Below are positions 10,835 to 21,589 of a stretch of DNA of 64,000 nucleotides, piece by piece; positions within the stretch are counted from its first letter, which is position 1, and each line of letters starts with the position of its first letter. This stretch comes from Okapia johnstoni (Eukaryota; Chordata; Mammalia; Artiodactyla; Giraffidae). Under the pieces are notes generated by a model. The model saw only the letters and a list, made by a program, of their open reading frames with translations, made no database searches and had not been told where the DNA came from. Both the position numbers and the translations under genes were made by a program. The stretch spans positions 19,849,001-19,913,000 of the forward strand of contig CM044306.1 of assembly GCA_024291935.2 (NCBI GenBank), in the 5' to 3' direction.

Positions 10835-11982
10835 ACTCACTATTTTTCAAATAATCATCTCATCAGTCAGTCTTAGATGGTGAACTGTGAGTGGTAGGCC
10901 AGGATGCCAGGAGAGGGCAGAACAAGGAGACCTCCTGGTCTGGGAGCATGGAGGGCTTCTTAGAGGAGGGGGCCAACCTTAGAAGGAGCAAGCCTGCAGT
11001 CTGTGTGGGTGGCGGGTATTCTAAGGGTACAAGAGCCTCTCCCCTTCCCCCATGGTAGACAGCTTGGTGGGGCCCAGAGTGGAGGAAATCGCTCTCTGCC
11101 CAGGGTTCTGCCCATCCCCTCTGGAGCCCCCGCACCCCATTCCAACCATCACCCCAGGTACTTCCCCTCTCTTCTCTCTCCTTGCTTCTCTCCCTTCCCT
11201 GTCCTGGAGGAGGAGTAACGGAAAGGGGACTCTGAGGGGTGGAGGGATGTGGCCGGCGCCTGAGGGGAGTGTTGGTGCTGGTTGGGAAGCTGCCCAGGGG
11301 TGGGGATCAGAGTGTCTGTGCCCCAAGTTCCTGTCTGTGGTGGGGAGTACACCTGGCTGACCTGGCTGACCCAGGCATTAAGCGGCAGGCCACAGTACTT
11401 ACTGCAGAGCGACTGGGGGTCTGAGCCCTGATTTTTCCATCTGAAAAATGGAGTCGCCATTCCTGCACGGCCTTTTTTGTGGGGCGATGATGACCCTGCA
11501 GGGGAGGGAGTTGGGGGTGGGGAATGGTGGTGGTGGTGATAGTGGTATGTGGACTGGTATTGCCCTCTGGTGGTCACAATCAGAGTTGCCAGGCACCAAT
11601 GTCTGGACCTAGACCGTGTTGTCACCTGGGAGCTTGAGGCATCACAGAGGCATCTCTGTCTTCTCCACCCTACTTCTTTCTTCTTCACCCCATACCTCCC
11701 AGTGGCTCAGGGCAGGGATGATTCAATTCAGAAAACATCTATTCAGTAGAAATTGAATGGGTCCCTACTGTAGTCCTGTTCTGTGCTTGGTGTGGGAGCT
11801 GCAGAGGTGTCTCAGTAACGCAGTCCAGGAACTTCAGCCTTGTGAAGTCTGGGCTGTGCTGATGCTGGGTCATGGCCACCTCCTGGTGTTCTCCAGCCTC
11901 CCCATCCACAGCAAGCCATTGGGGTTGGGTTGTGTCTTAAAACTTTCTCCTGACAAAGACAAACATCAAATGATATCACTTA
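10835..11982. other. Intergenic, no gene recognised
   Basis: Unique-looking DNA. Overlapping short frames on both strands share no homology that I can see. The end (11720-11860) looks like an old MIR/L2-type remnant. Confidence 0.5.
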
Positions 11983-12203
11983 TGGGCTTCCCTGGTAGCT
12001 CAGCTGGTAAAAAATCCACATGCAATGCAGGAGACCTGGGTTCAATCTCTGGGTTGGAAGGATCCCCTGAAAGAGGGCATGGCAACCCCCTCCAAGAATA
12101 CTCCAGTATCCTTGTCTGGAAAATCTCCATGGACAGAGGAGCCTGGCAGGTTGCAGTCCATGGGGTCGCAGAGTCGGACACGACCGAGCAACTAAGCACA
12201 CAT
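11983..12203 (+). repeat. Bov-tA SINE
   Basis: Head GGGCTTCCCTGGTAGCTCAG and Bov-A tail to GACACGACCGAGCAACTAAG. Confidence 0.9.
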
Positions 12204-12223
12204 GTGTACAATCTAAAACATGA

Positions 12224-12450
12224 CTTCCCAGGTGGCTCAGTGGTAAAGAATCCGCCTGCCAATGCAGGAGATGCAAGAGACATGGGTTTGATCCCTGGGT
12301 CAGGAAGATCCCCTGGAGTAGGAAATCACAACCGGCTCCAGTATTCTAGCCTAGAGAACCCCATGGACAGAGGAGTCTGGTGGGCTACAGTCTACACAGA
12401 GTCTTGTCTGCAGAGTCGGATAAGACTGAGCGACTGAGCACACAAAATAT
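12224..12450 (+). repeat. Bov-tA SINE
   Basis: Second of four same-strand tRNA-SINEs in a row. Head GACTTCCCAGGTGGCTCAGT. Confidence 0.9.
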
Positions 12451-12472
12451 GACACAAGTGAAAAAAAATAGG

Positions 12473-12745
12473 GAGCTTCCCTGGTGACTCAGTGGTAAAG
12501 AATCTATGTCAATGCAGGAGATGTGTGTTCAATCCCTGGTGCAGAAAGATCCCACATGCAGAGGAGCAACTAAACCAGTGTGCCACAACTACTGAGCCTG
12601 CATGCTGCAATTACTGAAGCCCGCATGCCCTAGAGCCGTGATCCTCAAAAAGAGAAGCCCCCGCAATGAGAATCCTGAACACTGCAACTAGAATAAAGCC
12701 TGTGCAACAACTAAGACCCACCACGGCCAAAAATAAATCGTTTTT
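12473..12745 (+). repeat. Long CHR SINE
   Basis: tRNA head plus CCACAACTACTGAGCCTGCA and GAAGCCCGCATGCCCTAGAG units and a CCAAAAATAAATC tail. Confidence 0.85.
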
Positions 12746-12757
12746 TTAAAAAATAAG

Positions 12758-12860
12758 GACTTCTCTGGCAGTTCAGTGGTTAAGACTCCATGCTTCCACT
12801 GTAGGAGGCACAGGTCTGGGGAACTGAGATCCCACATGCCTTGCGGTGAGGTAAAAAAAG
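12758..12860 (+). repeat. CHR-type tRNA-Glu SINE
   Basis: Head GGACTTCTCTGGCAGTTCAG with an A-rich end. Confidence 0.8.
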
Positions 12861-12879
12861 AGAAAAAGAAAAGAGAGAC

Positions 12880-13086
12880 GCAAATGGACCTATTTACAAA
12901 ACAGAAACAGACACATAGACATATAAAACAAACTGAAGGTTATCAAAGAGGGTGTAAATTAGGAGTTTGGGATTAGCAGAATCAAACTACCATATATAAA
13001 ATAGATAAAGAACGAGGTCCTACTGTATAGCATAGGGAGCTATATTCAGTATATTGTAATAATGTATAATTAAAGAATATGAAAAA

Positions 13087-13120
<34 letters not shown>

Positions 13121-13315
13121 CTGAACTACTTTGCTATACACCAGAATCTAACACAACATTGTAAAGTCAACTATACTTCAAAAATATTAATAAAACTTTT
13201 TGCTGACAAACCATAGGAAAAACATGCAGCTTTATGTCCCCCTATGTTCATAATAGCATTATTTGCAGTGGCCAAGATATGGAAGCAAAATGTTTCATCA
13301 ACAGATGAATGGATA
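12880..13315 (+). mobile_element. L1 LINE 3' end with (TA)n
   Basis: Typical ruminant L1 tail words: GAAACAGACACATAGACATA, CTACTGTATAGCATAGGGAG, TTTGCTATACACCAGAATCT, and an internal (TA)n at 13089-13119. A second L1 piece follows from about 13220. Confidence 0.75.
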
Positions 13316-13317
13316 GG

Positions 13318-13490
13318 GACTTCCATGGTATTTCCAGTGGCTAAGACTCTGCACTTCCAATGCAGGGGGCCGGGGTTCAATCCCTGATCAGGGAGCTAGA
13401 TCCCACATGACACAACTAAAAGATTCTGCATGTCACAATGAACACGGAAGAGCCCATGTGCCACAACGAAGTCAAATAAATATATAAGTA
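13318..13490 (+). repeat. CHR-type tRNA-Glu SINE
   Basis: Head GGACTTCCATGGTATTTCCA, B box GGTTCAATCCCTG, tail GTCAAATAAATATATAAG. Confidence 0.8.
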
Positions 13491-13569
13491 ATTTAAAAAA
13501 CCAGATGTCTTTCAATTAAAAATAAATTTTGAAAAATAAAAAAAAAACCAAGAATGGATATATACAAAA

Positions 13570-14597
13570 TATTGCTTAGTTGTTCAGTCAAGTCCAACTC
13601 TTTGTGACCCCATGGGCTGCAGCACACCTGGCTTCCCTGTCCTTTACCATCTCTTGGAGTTTGCTCAAACTCATGTCCATCGAGTTGGTCGTGCCATCTA
13701 ACCATCTCATCCTCTGTTGTCCCCTTCTCCTGCCCTCAATCTTTCCCAGCATCAGGGTCTTTTCCAATGAATTGGCTCTTTGCATCAGATGGCCAAAGTA
13801 TTGGAGCTTCAGCTTCAGCATCAGTCCTTCTAGTGAATATTCAAGGTTGATTTCTTTTAGGATTGACTGATTTGAACTTCTTGCTGTACTTCTCAAGTCT
13901 TCTCCAACACCACAGTTTGAAGGCATAAATTATTCAGTACTCATCCTTCTTTATGGTACATGACCACTGGAAAAACCATAGCTCTGACTAGACAGACCTT
14001 TGTGGGCAAAGTGATGTTTCTGCTTTTTAACATGCTGTCTAGGTTTTTCATAGCTTTTCTTCCAAGGAGCAAGCATCTTTTAATTTCATGGCTGCAGTCA
14101 CCATCCACAGTGATTTTGGAGCCCAAGAAAGTAAAGTCTGCCACTGTTTCCATTGTTTTCCCATCTATTTTTCCATAAAGTGATGGGACTGGATGCCATG
14201 TTCTGAGTTTTTTGAATGTTGAGTTTGAAGCCAGGTTTTTCACTCTCCTCTTTCACCTTCATCAAGAGGCTCTTTAGTTCTTCTTGCCTTTCTGCCATTA
14301 GGGTGGTATCATCTGCATATCTGAGGTTATTGATATTTCTCCCAGCAATCTTGATTTCAACTTGTGCTTCATCCAGCCTAGCATTTTGCATGATGTATTC
14401 TGCATATAAGTTAAATAAGCAGGGTGACAATATACAGCCTTGATGTACCTGTTTCCCAATTTTGAACCAGTATGTTGTGCCATGTATGGTTCTAATTGTT
14501 GCTTCTTGACCTGCATACAAGTTTCTCAGGAGGCAGGTCAGGTGGTCTGGTATTCCCATCTCTTGAAGAATTTTCCACAGTTTGTTTTGATCCATAT
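13570..14597 (-). mobile_element. BovB LINE fragment with reverse transcriptase domain
   Basis: On the minus strand a 165-residue open frame (14098-14595) contains LRYADDTTLMAE, the catalytic YADD box of a non-LTR reverse transcriptase, then a broken C-terminal region in other frames and the BovB 3' end. It is 5'-truncated and cannot move by itself. BovB is known to have entered ruminant ancestors by horizontal transfer. Confidence 0.92.
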
Positions 14598-14599
14598 CA

Positions 14600-14701
14600 T
14601 GGGGGCTGGGGGATCTCAGTTCCCTCCCTGACCAGGGACTGAACCTGGGCCAAGGCAGTGAAATCCTGGAATCCTAACCACTAGGCCACCAGGGAATTCC
14701 C
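14600..14701 (-). repeat. CHR-type tRNA-Glu SINE
   Basis: Contains GACCAGGGACTGAACCTGGG and GCCACCAGGGAATTCCC, directly next to the BovB 5' break. Confidence 0.8.
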
Positions 14702-15380
14702 ATGGTGATCATTTTGAAATATATAGGAATATTGAGTCACTGTTGTACAACAGGAATTAACATAGTGTTGTAGGTCAATTATACTTTAAAAGCAAATAGA
14801 TTTGTGGTTACCAGAGGTGGGGGGCGGGGAAGGGGGAAGTGGGAGAAGGCAGTCAAAAGATAAAAGTACCAAGGATGTAACATATAACATGATAAGCATA
14901 ATTAACACTGCTGCGTGTTGTATATGAAAGTCAGTAAGAGTAAATCCTATGAGTTCTCATCACAGGAAAAAAAAAATTGTTTTTTTCTTAAAGGAGATCA
15001 GTGAACTTGAAGATAAACCAATAGAAATAATGGGAACTGAAGGACAGAGAGAAAAAGGCTGAAAGACAAAGACAAAGAACAGAGGCTCAGTGCCCTGTGG
15101 TTACTGTCGAGTGGTCTAGTATACCACTTCTAGAATTGAAATTCTAGAAGAGAGACTTAGAAAAAGTATTTAAAGAAATAAAAGTTGAAAAGGGTCCAAA
15201 TTCTGATGAAAGCTATACATCCACGAATCTAAGAAGCTCAGTGAAGCCCAAGAAGAATAAAAGAAAACCCCGCCAGAACACATCATCATCAAGCTGCTGA
15301 AAGCCAGTGATGAAGAGAAGACATTTTAAAGCATGTAGGAAAAAAGGACAGATTATATTTAGGGAAATAAAGCTGAGAAT
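14702..15380 (+). mobile_element. L1 LINE remnants
   Basis: Segments such as TTGTACAACAGGAATTAACA and CACATCATCATCAAGCTGCTGAAAG resemble old L1 sequence. Boundaries are vague. Confidence 0.45.
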
Positions 15381-15599
15381 GAATGCTAGTCCAAATTGAG
15401 ATGTGTTGTAAGGTTACATTCACACTGGATTTACTATAAAAATGTAATCTCATTAATAATTGTGTTGATTGCATGTTTAAGCAGTATTTTGGAGATTAAT
15501 ATTTTAGGTTAAATAAAATATATTATTAAAACTAATTTTGCCTGTTTTTTGGTTTAAAAAGTAAGCTTTTAAAATACAGCTGCTAGAACATTTAAAATT

Positions 15600-16025
15600 A
15601 CGTGTGTGGGGAAATAAAACAAACTCATGTACGTAGAGAACAGATACATCGTTGCCAAGGGGTAAGGGGTGGGGGAGGGATGGATTGAGGAGTTTGGAGT
15701 TAGTAGATGCAAACTTGGGGCTCCCCTGGTGGCTCAGATGGTAAAGAATCTGCCTGCAATGCAGGAAACCCAGGTTTGATTCCTGGGTTAAGAAGATCCC
15801 CTAGAGAAGGAAATGGCAACCCACTCCATTATTCTTGTCTGGAGAATTCCACGGACAGAGAAGCCTGGAGGGCTATAGTCCATGGGGTCTCAAAGAGCTG
15901 GACACGACTGAGCAAATAACACTGGAGGCAAACTATTATATATAGGATGGATACACAACAAAGTCCTACTGCATAGCACAGGGAACTATATTCAACATAC
16001 TGATTAATCACAATGGAAAAGAATA
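15600..16025 (+). mobile_element. L1 3' piece split by a Bov-tA SINE
   Basis: L1 words before (GGGATGGATTGAGGAGTTTG) and after (CATAGCACAGGGAACTATAT) a Bov-tA at 15717-15925, which is flanked by short GCAAACT duplications. Confidence 0.75.
15717..15925 (+). repeat. Bov-tA SINE
   Basis: Head GGGGCTCCCCTGGTGGCTCA to GACACGACTGAGCAAATAAC. Confidence 0.9.
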
Positions 16026-16079
16026 TGACAAAATTACATCTGTGGTTTGTGTTTATGGCTCCCATTCAATTTCTCCTGG

Positions 16080-16895
16080 ACAGCATTGCTCTGGAATCCC
16101 TGCTTTACTCAGCAGCCAAAGTAATCTTTTTATAAATGTAAATAAGACCATGTTGCTCTCCTGCTGGAAAATCCTTGGTGGTGTCCTATCCCAGGAGCAT
16201 CCAAGCATGCATGAGTCTTCAGGTCTTTGTTCTTACTTTTCCCATGCCTGAACAGCTCTTCCCCCATATCAGTTCAGTTCAGTCTCTCAGTCATATCTGA
16301 CTCTTTGTGACCCCATGGACTGCAGCACGCCAGGCTTCCCTGTCCATCACCAACTCCCGGAGCTTGCTCAAACTCATGTTCATCGAGTTGGTGATGCCAT
16401 CCAACCATCTCATCCTCTGTCATCCCCTTCTCCTCCTGCCTTCAATCTTTCCCAGCATCAGGGTCTTCTCCAATAGGTCAGCTCTTTGCATCAGGCCAAA
16501 GTATTGGAGCTTCAGCTTCAGCATCAGTCCTTCAAATGAATATTCAGGACTGATTTCCTTTAGGATTGACTCTAGGTGGGGCTTACTTGCTTAATTCACT
16601 TTGGTCTCTGTCCAAATGTTACCTCCTCAGGGAAGCCTTCCCAGAACACTCTTTCTGAAACAGCAGCATCTGTTCCTCCTTCTATTTATTTTGCTCTTTT
16701 TCTCTCCCGCAATGCTTACCACCGGAGGATATCATAGGTGGTGTCACCATGTGACATTATAGTTGTGTTACCTCATCTGTTTTCCTGGAGTGGAAGCTCC
16801 TGAGTGTAGGGACTTGTCTTGTTCATCGCTGTATCCCCAGTTCTTAGAACAGAACCAGGCCCTTGGCAGGGGCTCAGTGAAAACTTGTTGAGTGA
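16080..16895 (-). repeat. L2-like remnant interrupted by BovB 3' tail
   Basis: Old sequence 16080-16260 and 16600-16895 (CTCAGGGAAGCCTTCCCAGA, TTGTTGAGTGAA) looks like L2. The centre 16268-16575 is a BovB 3' end starting TCAGTTCAGTTCAGTC. Confidence 0.6.
16268..16575 (-). mobile_element. BovB 3' end
   Basis: Bov-A-like unit continuing into BovB: CCAACCATCTCATCCTCTGT and TTCCTTTAGGATTGACTC. Confidence 0.8.
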
Positions 16896-17161
16896 AATCC
16901 TGCATGGCCAAGTGGAGGGGATGACAGGGGATGGCAGAGGTGCAGGGGGGTGAGATGGGAGCCCCAAACAGGAGTGAATGTGTTGCCAAAAAGTTGGACT
17001 CCTGTTGGCCAGGATGATAGTAAAACTATGTAAGATTGGAATATTTTGGGGTGACAAAGTCGGAGAGATGCCAGCAACTGATTTTCAGCACTCACCATAG
17101 AGGACAGGGAGTTTTCAGGGGGTAATGTGTGTCTGTGTATTATTACTTTAAAAGTAAGATT

Positions 17162-17282
17162 TTGTTTATTTGTTGGCTGCACCGTGGGGCTTGTGGGATC
17201 TTAGTTCCCTGACCAGGGATTGAACCCATGACCTGGTAATAAAAGTGCTGAATCCTAACGACTGGACTGCCAGGGAATTCCC
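17162..17282 (-). repeat. CHR-type tRNA-Glu SINE with TSD
   Basis: Flanked by TAAAAGTAAGATTTT and TAAAAGCAAGATTTT. Confidence 0.88.
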
Positions 17283-17297
17283 TAAAAGCAAGATTTT

Positions 17298-17640
17298 ATT
17301 AAGACACATGCACCTCAATGTTCATAAAAGCACTATTTACAATAGCCAAGACATGGAAACAACCTAAATGTCCATCAACAGATGAATGGATAGAGAAGAT
17401 GTGGTGTGTATACACAAAGGAATACTACTCAGCCATAAAAAATGAAAAATGCCATTTGCAACAACATAGATGGACCCAGAGATTATTACACTAAGTGAAG
17501 TAGGTCAGACAGAAAAAGAAAATACCATATGATATTACTCATATATAGAATCCAAAATATGGCACAAATAAACCTATTTACGCAACCAAAACAGACTTAC
17601 AGGCATAGAGAATAGACTTGTGGTTGCCCAGGGCGAGCGG
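17298..17640 (+). mobile_element. L1 LINE 3' region
   Basis: Includes ATACTACTCAGCCATAAAAA and GATGGACCCAGAGATTATTA, typical L1 3' sequence. Confidence 0.8.
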
Positions 17641-18499
17641 GAGGGATGGAGTGGGACACTCTGACTCTCCTTTCTGGGTTGCGCCTCTTGTTCCAGGCTG
17701 TGTCATGGATATCTGGCTCATGCTGTTAGCACTAGGAGCCTCTGTCCCAGGCCCAGACTTTGGGCACAGCCTCTGTCCTGGACTCTGGCATTGAGTGGTG
17801 GCTGTAGGAAAAGGGCTCCTGGAATAATCCTTAGCTTGGATAGAGGTGTGAGTGAGAGGGGTGGGTTAGATTAGAGATGGATTCATGTGGATGCGGGTGG
17901 GGTGGATGGGAGCATAGCATTACAACAATTTAGAAGAGAGAATGAGGAGAGAGAATCAGGCATCAACAGAAGGAGGGCTGAAAAGGAGGCGGTACGTTAA
18001 GAGGGAAATTAACCAGGATTTGGTGACTGACAGTATTGAAGAGAAGGAAATTGGGGCACCAAGAATGATCCCAAGGCTCTAAAAGAATCAGTGATGTAGA
18101 CATCTTTTTTGGTCTGTAGGTTCCTTCAGTCCAAAGGCACAGAAATGGCCTCTGAACTCCTCTGTTGCTTCACAGCTCATTCAGGGTTTACTGAGACCCC
18201 CAAAGGGACCCGTCCTGCGCTGCGCTCTGAGGGACACGCTCCCTGTGCTGAGCGCGGGTCTTGTCTTGGAGACAGACACAGCGTGACCACTGCGGCCATC
18301 GCATAAAGGATGCTCCGGGGCCGAGGAGGACTGGGTCGCAGGAGTTTTTATGCGGAGACACCTAAGCGGGGTCTCCCGGAAGAATGGGTGTTTGCCAGCG
18401 TGGTAGGAGGTGGGCAAAGTGAATGAGGGCCGAGGTAAAGCACGAGGAAAGGCAATAAGACGACTTAAGAAATAAGAAAGAAGGTTGTCGAGAGGCTGG
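17641..18499. other. Intergenic DNA upstream of HAP1, no gene recognised
   Basis: Mixed composition turning CpG-richer after 18.2 kb. Possible distal promoter sequence, but no specific element can be supported. Confidence 0.5.
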
Positions 18500-20060
18500 A
18501 GCACCGGGGTTGATAGCGCCAGGATCAGTGTGTGACGCGCCAGACCGGGCAGCGCGTGGAGACCATACTGGAGTTTGGATTTATCCCCCAGTCAACGGAG
18601 GAAAGAATAAACGCACAGATTAGATCCAGGGAAGGCAGCCGAAAAAGTCTCGGGCTGGAGCGGAACTAGGGGCTGTCCCCCAGTTAAAGATCTACAAGTC
18701 CAGGTACCCGAATCCCCGGGAAGCTGTGGCTTTGGGCAAAACCATTCTCCGGAGTCGGAGAGGGGAGAGAAGCCCAATACTCGGAGCCGAAGTCCGCGGA
18801 AACAGCTGCAGCGTCCACTCGCCTCTTCTCCTCGCTCTTCTCTTACTTTTTGGGCTCTGGTCCGCCCCCATAAATTCGTCCCGCCGCGCGTCCTCTCGCC
18901 CCGGGCCGCACCATTTGCTCCTCGGCCGCCCCCTCCCGCGCGTGGTATGGCCGGGCGGGAGCGCATCCAGACACAGGTTGTAAAGCCCCAGCTGCGCGAG
19001 TCAACAGGGGACTCAAGATGCCCCTAAAGTATCGGGGCTGGGTTCTGCCGGGAACCGGCCGGGACCCGGGGATCCAGCGGCAGTAGCAGCAGATCCTTTA
19101 CCCGCAACCAATCCGGCTCCGGAGCCCTCTGCCGTGCCCGAACCCGCCTCTGCGCAAGCACCCGCGGCAGAACAGAGAGCAGGATCCGGTTCCGCAGCCG
19201 TCTCAGGGCCCTCAGCCAGGGCTCACCGGGCCTCCGTGGCTGGATCGGAGGCTGGAACCCAGGGCGCACCCGCATTCTCGGCCGTCCAGGGGAATGCCCA
19301 GTCCGTACCCGACAACTCGGATGCGTCGCGGACTCGCTTCATATTCCAAGGGCCGCCCTTTGGTCCCCGAGCCACTGGCGTGGGGACTGGAAAGGCGGCG
19401 AGCATCTTGAAGACACCGGCTGCCTACATCAGCCAGCGGCTTGGGGTGTCCGGCCCCGAGCGCGCCGCCTTTATTCGGGAGCTAGAGGAAGGTATACTTG
19501 GTCCCCGGGCCCCCGGAGCGGGTAGGACTAGGGCAGCAGCAGGGAGGAGGAGGCCCCGTCGAGTCCAGGCGCCCGCTGGCACTCAGTCCCACCCCTCCGC
19601 CCACCCTAGCGAAGTCATGGTCTGCGGCCCTTCTCGGGTCGCGTCTTCCCCGTATCCTTCCCCGCTTCCCTCGTTCCCAGACTTCAGTCGGTGGATCGGG
19701 CCCCGGGCCCCTCCTCTTCGCGCCTGTTGCTGCGGCAGACCTGCGCACTCTCAGTGCCCCCTCTCAAGGCTAACACAGTGCCAGGAGAGGGGCGGGGGGC
19801 TGCGGGTAGGCACTGCCCGGTGCGCTCGGAGGCGGCGCTGGTCCGTGGCGCCAGCGACGGGAAGGTGGGTGGACAGAGGGGGCGGTTTTGCCAACGCCGG
19901 GGTCAAGATCCGGCTTCCCCCCGAAAACAATCTTGGGAGTGGGCGGAGCCTCAGACAGAAACTGCCTCTCCTCCTCCCTCCTCCCCTCTCTCCTGGAGCG
20001 CTGGAGCTCCCCTGATTGGGTCTAGAGGCTCAGGTGGCCCCTCCTCCAACTAGAGAAGTC
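18500..20060. promoter_or_regulatory. HAP1: CpG-rich region over HAP1 promoter and exon 1
   Basis: CpG dinucleotides are frequent from roughly 18.5 to 20.06 kb, unlike the flanking repeat-rich DNA. The region covers the HAP1 first exon and includes a TATA-like CCCCATAAATTC near 18866 and several GC boxes. The transcription start was not determined. The limits were judged by eye. Confidence 0.6.
19018..19491 (+). CDS. HAP1: HAP1 exon 1 (N-terminal low-complexity region, frameshifted near the start)
   Basis: The exon ends at a GTATAC donor after SGPERAAFIRELEE. Earlier matches to human HAP1 include AFSAVQGNAQSVPDNSD, TRFIFQGPPF, GPRATGVGTGKAA and KTPAAY. The ATG at 19018 sits where the human start aligns, but its frame ends at TAG 19084 after 22 codons. 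The homologous frame runs one base out of step (AGNRPGPGDPAA then NPAPEPSA), which fits a one-base deletion between them. The first ATG in the homologous frame is 19134, giving an N-terminus shorter by about 40 residues. Its reading frame continues into the intron to 20015, but that part has no homology and should not be counted. Confidence 0.75.
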
Positions 20061-20424
20061 TCCTCCTCCTCGCCTCGCGCAACAGGTGCGGCATGAGTGA
20101 CTGCGTCTGCTTTTGTGACCCATGAAGCTCCAATGAGCTGGCCAGGGCTGCCCTCTGGGTAAGGGATGTTGAGTCAGTCGGCGGTGAACTTCCACTGGCC
20201 ACCTCCAATCTCCTAGGTTCCAGGGACTGTAGGACTGTGATCACAGTACCTCACTCAGTATCTTTCCCCCAAGGGGGAAAAATTGAGTCTAGTTAGCCCT
20301 AGGAGTAGGGAAGGGAGTGCTGACTACGAGGGGTATGGAGAGGATATTGGCGGAAAAAAGGGAATTCCGTCTTCATCCTCGTTGCTGACCCTTGCTGTTG
20401 AGGGCAGGCAACAGTAAGGTGCGT

Positions 20425-20635
20425 GCGTGCTCAGTCCCTTTAGTCGTGTCCGACTCTTTGCGACCCTATGGACTGTAGCCTGCCAGGCTCCTCTGTCCGT
20501 GGGATTCTCCAGGCATGAATACTGGAGTGAGTTGCCTTTACCTTCTCCAGGGGATCTCCCCAACCCAAGGGATCTAACCCGGGTCGCTTGCATTTCAGGC
20601 GGATTCTTTACCGCTGAGCCACCAGGGAAGCCCCC
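20425..20635 (-). repeat. Bov-tA SINE in HAP1 intron 1
   Basis: TAGTCGTGTCCGACTCTTTG to GAGCCACCAGGGAAGCCCCC. It ends about 65 bp upstream of the mutated exon 2 acceptor. Confidence 0.9.
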
Positions 20636-20701
20636 AACACTGCGGTGCCGGGTATTATATGCTCCCTTTTTCCTGACTCGGCTGCCCACTCTTTCTTGCA
20701 T

Positions 20702-20781
20702 TGCTGTGTCCTGACCTATGCCTGCCCGTCAAGAAGATCACCCAAGAAGTGGTCAAAGTGATGTTAAGTTTGCTGGAGGAG
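20702..20781 (+). CDS. HAP1: HAP1 exon 2 (start of HAP_N domain), acceptor lost
   Basis: Encodes LCPDLCLPVKKITQE and VVKVMLSLLEE, matching the start of the conserved HAP_N domain also found in TRAK1 and TRAK2. The donor GTGCGT is usable. The intron should end CAG just before 20702, but the sequence is CAT (20699-20701), so no AG is present at the homologous boundary. Phase and length agree exactly with the human exon, which places the boundary with confidence. Confidence 0.75.
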
Positions 20782-21099
20782 GTGCGTGTTGCCCGCCCTA
20801 CCTGGGCCAGCCCCAGCCTCAGCCAGGCTCCCGTTTTCACTGTCTGTATGGGTAGGCGTCTTCCTTCCTGGCTATCTCTCTGGGGGCCAAGCTGGAGGTC
20901 CGTTTTGTGGAAGACAGGTAGATGTGGGACGTTCAGGCTGGAGAGCTCTTAGCGCCATCCGGTCTGATCTCTTTTTCCATAGGGGGAAACTGAGTCAGGT
21001 CCCACAGTGGGTTCATGGTAAGCTCTTGTTTGGTTCCTTGGAGAACTAGGGGATGGAGAGGGTTTCCCCCAAGTGGCCTTGCTTCCCTCTGACCCCTAG

Positions 21100-21288
21100 C
21101 TTCTCCCACATGTCTGGGAGACCCCAGCAGCAAGGAACCGTATTCTCCAATGGATGGGGGTCCTTCTGTAGAGAGAGCGGGACCTGAACACGGCAGCCTG
21201 TATTGGCCAGTCCCTGGTGAAACAAAACAGTGTTCTGTTGGAGGAGAACAGCAAGCTGGAAGCCATGCTGGACTCAGCCAAGGAGGAG
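21100..21288 (+). CDS. HAP1: HAP1 exon 3 (HAP_N domain) with internal TAG
   Basis: After a CCCCTAG acceptor the exon starts LLPHVWE (human LLPPVWE) and ends RERDLNTAACIGQSL, VKQNSVLLEENSKLEA, MLDSAKEE before GTACCT. Between these parts the segment is 51 nt against 27 nt expected from human, and it ends in an in-frame TAG at 21169-21171 directly before the RERD codons. CTTCTGTAG could itself serve as a splice acceptor. Joining exon 2 to 21172 would keep the frame while dropping the first 24 codons including the stop. Confidence 0.75.
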
Positions 21289-21406
21289 GTACCTGGGTGG
21301 GGAGGAGCAGGTTGGGGTGTATTTCAGGCCTGCTGCCAACCACTGTGCCAGGGTCTGTGCCTGCCTCTGCCCGCACCCCAACCCTGGGCTCCTCTTCCCC
21401 TGCCAG

Positions 21407-21573
21407 ATTTTACATCTCAGACAGCAAGTGAGCCTGCGGGATGACCTCCTTCAGCTGTACTCAGACTCTGATGAGGAGGAGGAAGAAGAGGAAGAGGAGG
21501 AAGAAGAGGAAGAGGAGGAGGGGGATGAAGAAGAAGAGCAGAGGCCTGAGCATCCCTGTGAAGCCTCAGAGCT
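21407..21573 (+). CDS. HAP1: HAP1 exon 4 (coiled coil and poly-Glu tract)
   Basis: After a TGCCAG acceptor it encodes ILHLRQQVSLRDDLLQLY and SDSD, then a nearly pure Glu run, GDEEEEQRPEHPCEASE and two bases of a Leu codon, ending at GTGAGT. Human HAP1 has the same acidic stretch. The purine-only repeat that codes it (about 21473-21540) is prone to replication slippage. A SINE sits about ten bases beyond the donor. Confidence 0.85.
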
Positions 21574-21589
21574 GTGAGTGTCCTGCTCT

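Noticed and set aside
11757..12437. 226-codon plus-strand frame
   Set aside because: Most of it is two Bov-tA SINEs read in frame.
13089..13119. (TA)n run as a possible origin or fragile site
   Set aside because: A simple repeat within an L1 tail; nothing else supports a function.
19492..20015. Continuation of the long HAP1 exon 1 reading frame past the GTATAC donor
   Set aside because: No similarity to HAP1 beyond RELEE; GC-rich intron sequence that happens to stay open.
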